The position numbers were made by a program, and so were the translations under genes. A DNA stretch of 64,000 nucleotides from positions 248,001 to 312,000 of the forward strand of contig JACKCG010000004.1 of assembly GCA_020634135.1 (NCBI GenBank), read 5' to 3'. Shown here in pieces: positions 32,887 through 43,300 of the stretch (positions are counted from its first letter, which is position 1; the number at the start of each line of letters is the position of its first letter). The notes beneath the pieces are model-generated. The model searched no databases and was not told the DNA's origin. It worked only from the letters and a program-made list of their open reading frames with translations. This DNA comes from Anaerolineaceae bacterium. GTDB lineage: Bacteria > Chloroflexota > Anaerolineae > Aggregatilineales > Phototrophicaceae.

Positions 32887-34884
32887 ATGACTCTAGATTC
32901 AGATATGACATATGGTGAGAAACGGATCACTAGGTTACTTAACTCGTTTTCTAAAAATGATTACCGCTCATTTCGTGAGCCATATATAGCGGCAGACAAT
33001 GCTTTTCATAAACCAGATTTTGTTATTGTAAGCCGAATGTCAGGAGTTGTTATTCTTGAAGTTAAGGATTGGAAAGGTATCAAAAAGTTTGGGCCTAAAG
33101 AATTTGTTGTTCAACATGGTGATGGCCGAACTGAACCAGAGCCAAACCCTATTTTGACTGCTGAGAAATATGGATATAATTTGAAAAAGCGATTTGAAGA
33201 TTTCAGCGAGTTAATGCATATTCATAAGGGAAAACTCAAACCCCGTTTTCCATGGTTAGCTGTTGGGGTACTCCCGCATGTTCCAAATGGTGTGTTGAGA
33301 AAATATGAAGAAAGAGGTTATTGGGGGGCGGGCCAAATTCTAGGTCAGGATGATCTTAGAACTCCCGAACAGTTTGAAGAAGCGCTTAAGCGATTATCCT
33401 GGCCTTGGAAACTATCACAACCTCTTGATATACCGACCCTAGACATAATTAGATTAGTTTTAGGTGAAGCAACCGAGGTTGAAGATTCCCAAGGTGCTAT
33501 CATAGGTATCACAACAGAAATACAGGAGAAAGCAGCCAAGGAAAAGCTAAGAAGCAGACCTTTGCCCCCGACGGGCACACTCCCTGAACAAGCCGAAAAT
33601 TTGATCGATAACCCTACGGTTAGACTAGTTCGTGGTGTCGCGGGTAGTGGCAAGTCGCTGGTACTGGCTAAACGTGCTCAGTTTCTGGCGGAGACCTATC
33701 CGAATTTGAATATTCTAGTATTAGCATTTAATGTCGAATTGGTCAAGGATTTGAATCGCCGTATTTCAGGAGCTTCAAATTTAGATGTCATAAATTTCCA
33801 CAAGATGTGTTCACGTATACTTAGCAGAAAATGGCGCAGTCCACAAGATATCGGTAATTGGTTAGAAAATCAAGCACAATTGCTGGTTGGACAAAGCGGA
33901 ATGAATGCCGAATTCATCGAACAGGAAATTGAGTGGCGCAAAGAACTCGAGATTTTTAACGATCAAGAATATTTAGAGATCCGCCGTGAAGGGCGTGGAA
34001 AATCTCTAAGTAAAGCCAAGCGGCAATCAATAAATATTATCTTTAATACGTACAACCAGTACCATCACCGGATGGACATTGTGGATTGGTCGGACGTACC
34101 TCATCTGGCATTAGCAGAGTTGCTGAGAGGCCACCCGCTTCGTCATTCGTACGATGCCATACTCATAGATGAAGCACAGGATTTTGCGCCATCTTGGTTA
34201 AAGGTTGTGAAAAGGCTATTGGTGCCCGGTGGTTCTCTGTTCATGTGTGATGATCCTGCCCAGAGTCTATTTAGAGCGTATTCCTGGAAACAAAAGGGTA
34301 TTGAAGTAGTCGGGCGAACGGTACGTCTCCGAGTTCCTTTTCGTAGCACCCAAGAGATTACCCAGGCAGCTTATGGTTTATTGAATGCTGAGCTAGCAAT
34401 GGCAAATCAATCGGATGACTTCACTCAACCTGACCTGGACAGCTACCAACTGACCTCAGGAGAGCGTCCCTGGTTAGTAGAATATCATGATTTGGTGCAG
34501 GAAGTTGGTCGCACAACGCGATGGGCTCAGACCCTCAAGGAATCCGGAATTCCCGCAGATCAAATCGCAATTCTCTGTCATAATAAACGTCACCTTAAAC
34601 ATTGGGCATCTCTTCGTCAAGAGGGCTTTTTTGTCGATTCATTCAATCGTATGAAGGGTCTCGAATTCAGGGCTGTCCTGATTCCACACATCCACACCGC
34701 GTTTCTACAATCCGGCCAGCAGGGAGACGAAGATCATATCAGTGAAATGCGACGGCGGATCTTTACGGCGATGACACGCGCTCGTGAGATTCTGATTTTA
34801 TCACACCATGCGCCACTTCCCGCTGAGTTTGCACCACTTCAACCCTATGTTCAACTGGAAAACGGCAAGTTTCCAGTAAAATAA
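32887..34884 (+). CDS. NERD nuclease fused to UvrD-like superfamily 1 helicase
   Basis: A 665-residue protein. Residues 1-120 are a NERD domain with a PD-(D/E)xK nuclease core: Asp44 in KPDFVIV, Glu58 and Lys60 in VVILEVKDW. The rest is an SF1 helicase/ATPase: Walker A RGVAGSGKS (about 249-257), Walker B IDEAQDF (about 427-433) and the C-terminal motif FTAMTRAREILIL. Such proteins probably act on DNA and recur in defence islands and mobile DNA. It is more AT-rich, with more A/T-ending codons, than its neighbours, stands alone, and has an identical 28-bp repeat on each side. GAGGTGA lies 5 bases before the ATG. The biological target is unknown. Confidence 0.9.
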   Translation: MTLDSDMTYGEKRITRLLNSFSKNDYRSFREPYIAADNAFHKPDFVIVSRMSGVVILEVKDWKGIKKFGPKEFVVQHGDGRTEPEPNPILTAEKYGYNLKKRFEDFSELMHIHKGKLKPRFPWLAVGVLPHVPNGVLRKYEERGYWGAGQILGQDDLRTPEQFEEALKRLSWPWKLSQPLDIPTLDIIRLVLGEATEVEDSQGAIIGITTEIQEKAAKEKLRSRPLPPTGTLPEQAENLIDNPTVRLVRGVAGSGKSLVLAKRAQFLAETYPNLNILVLAFNVELVKDLNRRISGASNLDVINFHKMCSRILSRKWRSPQDIGNWLENQAQLLVGQSGMNAEFIEQEIEWRKELEIFNDQEYLEIRREGRGKSLSKAKRQSINIIFNTYNQYHHRMDIVDWSDVPHLALAELLRGHPLRHSYDAILIDEAQDFAPSWLKVVKRLLVPGGSLFMCDDPAQSLFRAYSWKQKGIEVVGRTVRLRVPFRSTQEITQAAYGLLNAELAMANQSDDFTQPDLDSYQLTSGERPWLVEYHDLVQEVGRTTRWAQTLKESGIPADQIAILCHNKRHLKHWASLRQEGFFVDSFNRMKGLEFRAVLIPHIHTAFLQSGQQGDEDHISEMRRRIFTAMTRAREILILSHHAPLPAEFAPLQPYVQLENGKFPVK

Positions 34885-34964
34885 TCCGATGAAGCTGGCT
34901 GGGGATGAAATGAACATATGAATCGCCCCATTTACAAGACACTCACCAATGTGCAGTATCACCA

Positions 34965-34992
34965 AGAGCGCCATCATCGGCGCTTTTGTGTT
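34965..34992 (+). repeat. 28-bp direct repeat, right copy (terminator-like)
   Basis: Identical to 32706-32733. It lies 80 bases after the NERD-helicase stop and 3 bases before the convergent hydrolase stop; the T-run side serves the + strand. Confidence 0.85.
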
Positions 34993-34995
34993 CGG

Positions 34996-36045
34996 TTACT
35001 GACGCAGTGCCTCGTCAAAAAACGCGACCATACGGACTATATACGTTTCGCGATTCTGGTATAACCCGCCAACATGCCCGGCATTTTCGACCACCCAGAG
35101 CGCTCCATTTTCTCCCAGCAGCGGTTCATAGGCCCTGTTGATGTCCGGTTCATACGGGGCTAAAGCGCCGGTAATCAGCATCAGGTGGCGCGGCGCAATC
35201 TGTGGGATCAACGTCTTGAATGCCACCGGATGCTCACCCAGATACAGTCCGCCCAACCAGATGGCCTGCTGGTTGATGAATGCGATGAAAGTCCCTGCCA
35301 GTCCCTCATGCGGCGGGAAGTCGTCAACTGCATTGATGCCCAGCCCATCGCCCCAGATCGCCTTCAGGCGCGGTTCTTCCGGCCCGGCCATGACCAGGAT
35401 ATGTGCGCCTAGCGACAGCCCGACCCCGCCGATACGTTCACTATCCACCTCAGGGCGGGCGGCCAGCCAGTTTATGATCGGCGTGATGTCGCGCCGGTCA
35501 TACAGACCGATAGACTGGCGTTCTCCAGTGCTTTCGCCGCTGGCGCGCTGGTCGTACACCAGCACCCCATATCCGGCGTCATGCAACACCCGCGCATGAT
35601 CGAGCGACCCTTTACGGTTGCCCCGGCTGCCATGCAATACGATCACGACTGCGCCGGTTTCATCTTCCGGCGGTGCATACCAGCCTGCCAGCGTTTCACC
35701 GTCGGCTACCGGGATTTTCACAGCTTCGACCCGATTTCCCAGCCCGCTATCTTCTATACAGCACACGGCATAGTGCTGTGGCGTGGTCTGCGCATATATG
35801 ACGATGAACGGCCCCACAAAAGCGATGATGAGCACAATTTCGACGAGGACAGCGAGCGTAATACGCCGCCGGTAAATCCATCCACCCAATGCCCCTAACC
35901 CGAACTCCACCGCCAGCCCTGCGCCCAGCCCGATGACCAGCCCGACAAGTGCCCAGTGGCCTATATCAAACAGATAGTAGCCGATAACGGCAAACATCAT
36001 AACAAACACTATCGCGTTCACGATGGGGAAGAACCAGCGTTTCAT
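34996..36045 (-). CDS. Membrane-anchored alpha/beta hydrolase
   Basis: A 349-residue protein with three hydrophobic segments in the first 88 residues (MKRWFFPIVNAIVFVMM and two more). The hydrolase domain follows: VIVLHGSRGNRKG oxyanion loop, YDQRASGES, nucleophile Ser in GVGLSLGAH, and a catalytic His in VENAGHVGG near the end. It resembles serine aminopeptidase/esterase types with a membrane anchor. The substrate is unknown. Its stop nearly touches the right 28-bp repeat; it is divergent from the kinase gene at 36217. Confidence 0.85.
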   Translation of the reverse strand: MKRWFFPIVNAIVFVMMFAVIGYYLFDIGHWALVGLVIGLGAGLAVEFGLGALGGWIYRRRITLAVLVEIVLIIAFVGPFIVIYAQTTPQHYAVCCIEDSGLGNRVEAVKIPVADGETLAGWYAPPEDETGAVVIVLHGSRGNRKGSLDHARVLHDAGYGVLVYDQRASGESTGERQSIGLYDRRDITPIINWLAARPEVDSERIGGVGLSLGAHILVMAGPEEPRLKAIWGDGLGINAVDDFPPHEGLAGTFIAFINQQAIWLGGLYLGEHPVAFKTLIPQIAPRHLMLITGALAPYEPDINRAYEPLLGENGALWVVENAGHVGGLYQNRETYIVRMVAFFDEALRQ

Positions 36046-36216
36046 GTATGTACTCCTGTGCCTGATATATGGCTAATTATGGCGCGATGGGCTGAGCCGA
36101 GCAAAGGCCCTGCTGAGCAACAAGTTATCACAACAATAAGTATGCCATTTATTACTGGACTTACTATTAGAATGGGATTATTCTGGAATCAATGTAAGAT
36201 AAATCGGAATGAACCA

Positions 36217-37506
36217 ATGCTGGATGACGATCAATTGAGCACCTACCTGGCAATGCCGACCAATTCCAACATGATGTTTGCGTTTTTAAGAAGTATTCTG
36301 CGTTCCGAAACAACCACCGAACTGCTCGACAGCCTGGTGCGCTTTCCTCCGAATGAAGGCTGCGACATAATCGCCCTGCGGCGCTGCGAATTTGACGACG
36401 ATGGACTGCCCCGCCTTGAACCAGAGGCTTTCTGGTCAAAAGGTGACTTAGTTCCCTGGGAGCAAACCATTCATATTGACGATGATTCGCTTGCCCAGAT
36501 ATGGATTCTCAGCGGCGGGCCGCCGATGTTTGTCGAAAGCCTGGATGACTTTGTCCTTTTTACCGGAGACTCCCGCCGGTTTCACCAGGCACAGGGCGTT
36601 GTTTCTCTCTATCATATTCTGGTGCGGCGGCATGAAAATATCGGTGCAGTGGTTAGCGTGTTGTGGCGCACACCGCACACATTTTCTGATGAATACAAAA
36701 CCATGATTGAGTTCGCCGGCCTGATTTTGGCTCCGGTGATCGAAAGCATTTTTCTTCACCGCCAGAATGATGCACTGGCGACGACAGTCAAAGTGCTGGA
36801 ACAACGGCTGCATGAAAAAGATGTCGAGATGCATTCACTGGTACATGACCTCAAGCAGCCTATTTCGGCTATCATTTCAACGGCAAGTCTGCTCGATAAT
36901 TATCTGGATCGCCTGGGAAAAGACCAGATTACCGCCAAGCTGAAAAGTATTTCTGATGCAAGCTGGGGCATGAACGATTGGATCACCAGTATTTTGCTTC
37001 TCGCCCAGGTGCGAAGCATGGACTCCGTCGAGACGACGCCGGTGAATATGCAGGAAGCATTGAACAATACCATTGAAAGTCTGCGGGAACTGATTGATCG
37101 CTCGTCAGCTACGATCCGTTTCAGCACACCTCTTGATAATCTGTCACTGATTCAGGCTAACCCTACCTGGGTACAGCATATCTGGGCGAATTTCATCAGC
37201 AATGCCTGTAAATACGGCGGGACGCCGCCGGTCATCACCATCGGGGCGGTAAATCTGAACGGCACTGTGCAGTTCACGATTCAGGATAACGGTCAGGGCA
37301 TCCCACCGGACAAGCTCAGGTCAATATTTGACCCGTTCGTCCGCCTGGAAGCCCACGCGCTGAAAAAAGCTGGAACGGGTGTTGGCCTGACCACCGCTAA
37401 ACTTCTGATTGAGAACCAGGGTGGGGAAGTCGGTGTTCTCAGCGATTCTGAGGGCAGTACGTTTTGGTTCACGCTGCACAAATCCCTGGAAGCGCCTGCT
37501 GCCTAA
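36217..37506 (+). CDS. Soluble GAF-like sensor histidine kinase
   Basis: A 429-residue kinase without membrane segments. Residues about 25-185 form a GAF-like sensor region (SDEYKTMIEFAGLILAPVI at its end). A coiled coil leads to HisKA with His210 in SLVHDLKQPISAI, and an HATPase domain with WANFISNACKYGG, IQDNGQGIPPDK and GTGVGLTTAKLL. The frame opens at 35956 inside the divergent gene; the ATG at 36217 is preferred because the domain begins just after it, though it has no clear ribosome site and 36079 or 36172 remain possible. No receiver gene is adjacent. 37507-37846 has no gene I can support. Confidence 0.82.
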   Translation: MLDDDQLSTYLAMPTNSNMMFAFLRSILRSETTTELLDSLVRFPPNEGCDIIALRRCEFDDDGLPRLEPEAFWSKGDLVPWEQTIHIDDDSLAQIWILSGGPPMFVESLDDFVLFTGDSRRFHQAQGVVSLYHILVRRHENIGAVVSVLWRTPHTFSDEYKTMIEFAGLILAPVIESIFLHRQNDALATTVKVLEQRLHEKDVEMHSLVHDLKQPISAIISTASLLDNYLDRLGKDQITAKLKSISDASWGMNDWITSILLLAQVRSMDSVETTPVNMQEALNNTIESLRELIDRSSATIRFSTPLDNLSLIQANPTWVQHIWANFISNACKYGGTPPVITIGAVNLNGTVQFTIQDNGQGIPPDKLRSIFDPFVRLEAHALKKAGTGVGLTTAKLLIENQGGEVGVLSDSEGSTFWFTLHKSLEAPAA

Positions 37507-37846
37507 GGTTAGAGTCGCGAAAAGTGTTCTCACGAAGCTCCCCTTGTTTCGGTTTGAGGACAAGATGCTCAATTGGGAGGTTGTTCACCACCAATACTGG
37601 GTATTTCCTGTCAATCTGCTGCGTCAGTTCGTGCCAGTGTATCCCCAGCTCTTTTATGTCCTGTCGCGGGCAAGATTTTTTCTGGTCCGCTAACCTGTCA
37701 TGGTCACGTAGGGAAAACGTCAGGCAAGCGTATTTACGAAAATCATGAATCAGGGGGATAATGCTTACTGTAACATCTGCCCGGTGTTCTTTCGCGGAAT
37801 TCACCGCTCACCGGCAGAATCCAACTCATGGGGAGTGAAAAACTAT

Positions 37847-39307
37847 ATGCGTACTCGTCATCATGCCTTGCTGTTCATGAGCATGGTACTGGTCTTACTG
37901 GCGGGTGTATTCCCGGCTCTCGCCCAGGGTGGTGGGACAATTACCCTCGGCCAGGTCGTTAGCGGTGAAATCACCAGTGAAAATCCCAGAGTATCCTATG
38001 CCTTTAGCGGCCAGGCGGGGGACATCATCACGATCAGCATGACCGCAACCGGTGGCGGGCTGGATAGCTACCTGGAACTGCGCTCACCACTTGGCAACCC
38101 GCTGTATATGGACGATGACAGCGGCGGCAATCTCAATTCACTGCTTGGCCCGTATACCCTGGCGGAAACGGGAATGTATACTATCGTGGCGACGCGCTGT
38201 TGTGGCGAAGGTACGGGTGGCAGTGTCGGCACCTATAACCTGGTGGTCAATCAGGCCCAGGTCACGATGTTTGCGGTAGGGGAGACGGTCTCCGTTGATC
38301 TGACTGACATCCAGTCTACAGTGTTTCTGCAAATGCCGGGCGGCACTGGGACATCCGCGATGTCGCTCGTCAGTCGCGTGATTGAGGGCAGCACAGCGGT
38401 TATCATTGAAGTGCGCGACCCTAACGGCGTGTGGGTGAACCAGTTGACACATAACAACAGCGTGAGTGTCAACCTCGACCCCCTGTTGCTGCCGGTGGCG
38501 GGTAATTATCTGTTTACGGTGCGCCGTGACCCCAATATCGCCGGCCCGCACACGCCGACCCATCTCTCACTGGAGGTCAAGCCGCTAGAGATTGTGCCGC
38601 TAACCGTTGGCGACTCTGTCAGTGGTCTGCTGGATGACAATAACCCGACGGACTACTACAGCTTCGCCGGGACAAGCAGTGACCTGCTTCGCCTGACCGG
38701 GCAGCAATCAGCGGATGGACAGCCCTTCGATGTTGCCGTCTATGACCCGAACGGGTACAACATCAATGGGGGTAGCACCAGCTATTTTGATCCTTCCGGG
38801 AAGACCGGCTCGTTCACGATTGATCCGCTGCAACTGCCCGTAGACGGCACGTTCCTGCTGGGACTCCGCCGCAGTGATCTCACCGGTATGGGCGCAACCG
38901 GCTCCAGTACCTATGTGGTTATTCTGGAACACTCGCAGATTCCGGCGCTGCAACCGGGCGTGGAAGTTACTGGCCGCATTGACCAGAATACGACCCAGAC
39001 CGTATACCGGCTGAATGGTGTTGCCGGGCAGACCGTGAAGATCACGCTCCGTAGTATCAATGAGGCCTACGCACCCAATATGAATGTGCAGGGGCCAAAC
39101 GTCCCGGCAGTAGAATCCGCTAGTATTGGTGGTGGTGGCGGCGGCGGTGGTGGGTTCTTCATGAATGTCAGCGGTGGTACACCTGGAACAGTCACCTATG
39201 AAACCACCTTCCCGGCGACTGGTGTGTACCTATTCTGGGTCTATAACGGGATGTATGTCCCTGACCAACCAGCCGAATTCGGCCTGCTTGTGACCACCGG
39301 AAGCTAA
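37847..39307 (+). CDS. Secreted protein with pre-peptidase C-terminal (PPC) type domains
   Basis: A 486-residue exported protein. Residues 1-26 are a signal peptide (MRTRHHALLFMSMVLVLLAG, cut near ALAQ). The body is a series of beta-sandwich repeats of PPC type: GQVVSGEI, VSYAFSGQAGDIITISMTA, LDSYLELRSPLG and similar segments recur about every 110-120 residues, at about 30, 145, 255 and 375. A Gly-rich loop (GGGGGGGGFF) lies near 445. The protein is probably extracellular. The ATG at 37847 has GGGAGTGA upstream and fits the signal peptide; the longer frame from 37745 adds unlikely residues. A terminator follows. Confidence 0.82.
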   Translation: MRTRHHALLFMSMVLVLLAGVFPALAQGGGTITLGQVVSGEITSENPRVSYAFSGQAGDIITISMTATGGGLDSYLELRSPLGNPLYMDDDSGGNLNSLLGPYTLAETGMYTIVATRCCGEGTGGSVGTYNLVVNQAQVTMFAVGETVSVDLTDIQSTVFLQMPGGTGTSAMSLVSRVIEGSTAVIIEVRDPNGVWVNQLTHNNSVSVNLDPLLLPVAGNYLFTVRRDPNIAGPHTPTHLSLEVKPLEIVPLTVGDSVSGLLDDNNPTDYYSFAGTSSDLLRLTGQQSADGQPFDVAVYDPNGYNINGGSTSYFDPSGKTGSFTIDPLQLPVDGTFLLGLRRSDLTGMGATGSSTYVVILEHSQIPALQPGVEVTGRIDQNTTQTVYRLNGVAGQTVKITLRSINEAYAPNMNVQGPNVPAVESASIGGGGGGGGGFFMNVSGGTPGTVTYETTFPATGVYLFWVYNGMYVPDQPAEFGLLVTTGS

Positions 39308-39332
39308 ACCCGGCGGGTCAGCAGCACAGCGG

Positions 39333-39368
39333 CAGCCTGTATGAGTCATCTCGTGCAGGCTGTTTTTT
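39333..39368 (+). terminator. Rho-independent terminator after the PPC-domain gene
   Basis: CAGCCTG (39333-39339), 16-base loop, CAGGCTG (39356-39362), then six T. Confidence 0.85.
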
Positions 39369-39407
39369 GTGTATGACAGTGCTAGGGAAAGCAGGGGGAC
39401 AATAATA

Positions 39408-39684
39408 TTGCGCTGCTTTTTGTGGGTGATTGTCATGTTTCCGATGTTAAGCGCGTGTAGTTTGCCGTTGGACTGGCTGGTGAATAATCTCAATGATCGT
39501 TTATCAGCGTACCAGCGAGATTCTGCGTAACCTGCGTGGGGTAGGCAAACAACGGCTGGAAACTCCTCCTTTGAGCACAGCCTATGTGTTAAATGGCGCG
39601 ATACACCTTAATCTGGCAGGGGATGCATCTGTGGTGGTGGTCGCTGTCGGGTACTATGTGCCGGAAAACGAAACCACGCCTTAG
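39408..39684 (+). other. Possible small lipoprotein split by a frameshift
   Basis: A frame from TTG 39408 to TAA 39530 reads like a lipoprotein signal (CFLWVIVMFPMLSAC), with GGGGG upstream. A second frame, from ATG 39493 to TAG 39684, has coding-like codons (63 residues) and is shifted by +1. They overlap by 38 bases. Together they could be one small gene with a frame disruption, or chance. The second frame ends inside the stop of the convergent LuxR-type regulator. I recognise neither part. Confidence 0.25.
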
Positions 39685-40331
39685 ATTAGATGGTCACGGG
39701 CTGCGATGACCAACGCTTCCAAACGGTTTTCCGCCCCTAGCTTCTTGATAATGTTGGTAACGTGGAAACGGACAGTAGATGTGCTGATATAGAGCCTGTT
39801 GGCAACTTCATTGTTGTTCAGCCCATCACCCATCGCGCGCAGGATTTGCATCTCGCGGCGAGTCAGGCCGTAGTCCCGTGGGGATTTGACTGGGGTCAGG
39901 GTCTTCTGGTTGAGCAGCGGTTTTATCACATCTGCTGAAAAAACGAATTGTCCACCGTATATCGCCTGGAGGGTACTTTTCAGTTCTTCCGGGTGAGCAT
40001 TTTTGAGGAGATAGCCGCTAGCACCTGCCGCAATCATCTTTTGGATGGTTTGGGTATCTCTCAGGCCAGATAACGCGACGACCTTGATTTCAGGGTGGCG
40101 TGACATGATTACTCTGGTTGCGTCAATTCCATTCATCACAGGCATCGAAATATCCATGAGGACAATATCGGTTTCATACTGGTCACACAGCGTAATTGCT
40201 TCCTGGCCGTTACGCCCCTGGGCGACCAGTTGGATTTCGTCGAGTGTCTTGAGCAGTCCACCGATTTCGTCATGTATTGTGTCGTGGTCATCTATCAGAA
40301 TGATACGGATTTTGCCTGCATCTGTCGTCAT
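39681..40331 (-). CDS. NarL/LuxR-type response regulator
   Basis: A 216-residue regulator. The receiver domain has IDDHD at 13-17, phospho-acceptor Asp60 in IVLMDISMP, and LLKNA. The C-terminal LuxR helix-turn-helix is seen in LTRREMQILRAMGDGLNNNE and ISTSTVRFHVTNIIKKL. It binds DNA when phosphorylated. It starts 27 bases after the multi-PAS kinase gene on the same strand and is its obvious partner. Confidence 0.95.
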   Translation of the reverse strand: MTTDAGKIRIILIDDHDTIHDEIGGLLKTLDEIQLVAQGRNGQEAITLCDQYETDIVLMDISMPVMNGIDATRVIMSRHPEIKVVALSGLRDTQTIQKMIAAGASGYLLKNAHPEELKSTLQAIYGGQFVFSADVIKPLLNQKTLTPVKSPRDYGLTRREMQILRAMGDGLNNNEVANRLYISTSTVRFHVTNIIKKLGAENRLEALVIAARDHLI

Positions 40332-40358
40332 ATCGCACCTGCTAAACGTACTGGAGAT

Positions 40359-43300
40359 TCAAATTGGCAGCCGCAGCGTGAAGGTGCTCCCTTGCCCTAC
40401 TCGGCTGGTGGCCGTGATCGAACCGCCGTGCATTTCAATAATCTCTTTGGTGATTGCCAACCCCAATCCGCTGCCGCTTGATTGAGTCTTGCGGGCTTCT
40501 GACGTGCGGTAGAACCGGTCAAAAATGTGAGGAAGATCTTCTTCGCCGATTCCCATACCTTCATCAATCACGCGTACAATGACATCGTGCTTGCTCGCGT
40601 CGGTCTCAATGCGAACCGTCCTGCATTCAGGCGTATAGTTGATGGCATTCGAAACGAGATTCACCAACACACGTTCTATCTGGTGCCGGTCAAGCGCAAC
40701 TGGTGGCAACGTCGGAGTCATATTGAGTTCAAGCGACTGCTGTTTATCGAGTGCCACTGGCTCATAGATATCATACACGCGCTGTACAAGGTCATTCATA
40801 TTGTGCGTTTCTATCGTCAGTGTAATCTGCTGGCGGTCAATTTGCGATAGAGTCCTTAAATCTTCCAGCAGATTGCGCAGGTGCTGTACCTGGTTTTCCA
40901 GCGCCCGCATGTGGTTGGATAAGTTTTCCGGGGTGCGTTTGAGCAGATACAGGCGGGTGCTCAACCCGGCAATAGGCGTTGCCAGGTCGTGGACGGCATC
41001 AGCCACAAAACGGGCTTTAAAGCGCTCAACTTCTTTCATCTGGGTGATGTCATGCCCGCTTAACAGCACGCCATTTCGCAAGGCATCATCTGCAATGCTT
41101 ATCGGGATCAACACGAGGTCAACATCTTTTTCTTGGCCTTCTTCTGAAATCACCCGGGTTTCTACCCGTTGGATTTCGCTGTCGTGAATAACCTTGAGCA
41201 GGGCTTCGCTGACTAACGCGACTTGTTCCTCACCTATCAGTGACCAGAGTACAAACTCAATCGATTCAGCCCCTTGCTCTGTGAAGATAGCCCGGAAGGC
41301 GGGGTTTGTCACCAGAATATCCCCGGTGGGGTCAGCAAAGGCCAGTGCATTCGCAGTATTATTCAACACGAGTTCAAGTTGTTCTTTGGTACGGCGCAGC
41401 GCGTTCGTGCGCTCGTCTACCAGTTTCTCAAGCCGGTTGGCGTATTCCTGAAGCTCCGCTTCCATGCGCTTCTGCTCAGAAATATCTCGGCAGTAGATCG
41501 CATAGGCTTCTACCGCGCCATCTGGCGAAAAGATTGGATACACGCTGTTATCCCACCAGTCGCTATCCCCGGATTGATCCTCCCAGCGCTCTGGTTGTCC
41601 TGTCCGTGCTACTGCGTCAAATCGTCTGGCTCGCTGGTCGCGCAATTCCTCCCTTAGAGAGTCAAGGGCGTTGAAGCCTATCATTTCCTTGACGGTGCGC
41701 CCCATCGAATCAGCCAGTGCCGCATTCAAGGTCAGTAATGTGCCGTCCAGTGCCATCAGGAAGGCAACGTCTGTCGTCGCGTCCAGCAGCGCCCGGAGGT
41801 GCGCTTCGCTGCGTCTGACCGCATCTTCCGCCCGCTTGCGTTCACTAATATCCAGGAAGATGGCGCCAATGCACCAACCACGCTGGGAGCGAATTCTAAA
41901 CAGAGACTGTTGAACTTGTCTGTATGTCCCGTCTCTCCTGTAAATGACTGTTTCGATTTGACGGTTAAAAGCCGGCCACTCACCGGTCTGTAATGCGATC
42001 AGCGTGTTTGCTTTGATGTTCTCCAGATATGCTGGTGAACGTTGAGCCGGCGGCGCACACTGCATCTGAATGACCCAGATTGGTTGGCCGACTGCTTCCT
42101 CGTGGGGTAGTCCGGTAAGGGCGCTGAAGGCCTCATTCCACTCAATAATGGTTCCCGCCTCATCAGTCAGCAGAATGCACTCGGAAGACTGCTGGATAAA
42201 AGTGCGGAAGCGTTCTTCGCTCTCACGCAATGCTTCTACCGACTGTTTGCGTTCGGTGATGTCCTGCGCGGCACCATAGAACCGGGTGAAACGGCCCGCT
42301 GCTTCGTCCCACTCCACACGGCGGCTGATATGCAACCAGCGTAATTCCCCACTCTTGGTAAATATGCGATACTCACCGCTTGTCGCCTGCCCTTTGATTG
42401 TTTGCTGTACATGTGCTTGTGCCAGCGCCGCGTCATCAGGGTGGTAGAGCTTATATGTAGCCCCGATCTCATGCCAGTCATAGCCGGTCAGCCGCTTGAA
42501 GGAGGCGTCGGTAATCCATGCCGTGCCGAAACTGCCATCCGGGTAGATGTCATAAGCAAAAGCATAGTCGGAGATCATCTCGCTGACAGCCCGATACCGT
42601 CGTTCGCTTTCGCGCAGGGCTTCTTCCGCCAGTTTGCGTTGGGTGATGTCCTGTACCCCGCCATTAATGCCGATCAGTCGGGCATTTTGCTGGTCCCAGA
42701 TCGGAAGAGCGTTGACGTGAACCCAGCGTACTTCACCGTCTTTTCTGATGGTCCGCACCTCTGTTTCTACAGGCCGGTTTTCCCGCAGAACGGTCATATC
42801 ACGCTCGTCTTGTTCCAGGTCGTCGGGGTGTAGGGCGGCACGCCAACCGCCAACTGACAAAAACTCCTCAGGTGTATAGCCCGTGATGGTCTCAAAAGCG
42901 CCAGTGAGTAACAGATGTTCCAGCTCACCCTGAGCATTCAAGCGTGAAGAGTAAGTATAATCCGAGGTTACGGTGGAAATCAGGCGATAACGCGCTTCAC
43001 TTTCGAATAATGACTGCTGGGCCTTATTGAGTGCGCTCAGAGCCTGTTCTGCCTGGCTAAGCGCTTGCCGGGTCTGGCGCAGTACAAAATAGGCCGCAAC
43101 GGTCACAGTAACCATAATTGCGGTCTGCGAAAGCCAGGCGCTTAGCGGACTGGCGAAAGTTGTCAGTTTGATTCCCGCCGGGTCGAACAGTACCAGGACA
43201 AAGCCCATGAATATCGTAATGAGCGCATACATGAAGGCGAGCCGCCAACCGGATAAGAGGGCAGCGACCATCACAATCACGATATACAACCCGAAGATAG

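Noticed and set aside
34956..34962. GTATCAC beside both 28-bp repeats (32734-32740 and 34956-34962), considered as an att-core extension
   Set aside because: Seven bases, on opposite sides of the two copies; chance is a sufficient explanation.
37469..37804. A 111-residue minus-strand frame, at first considered a transposase remnant
   Set aside because: No transposase motif, no inverted repeats; partly antisense to the kinase end.
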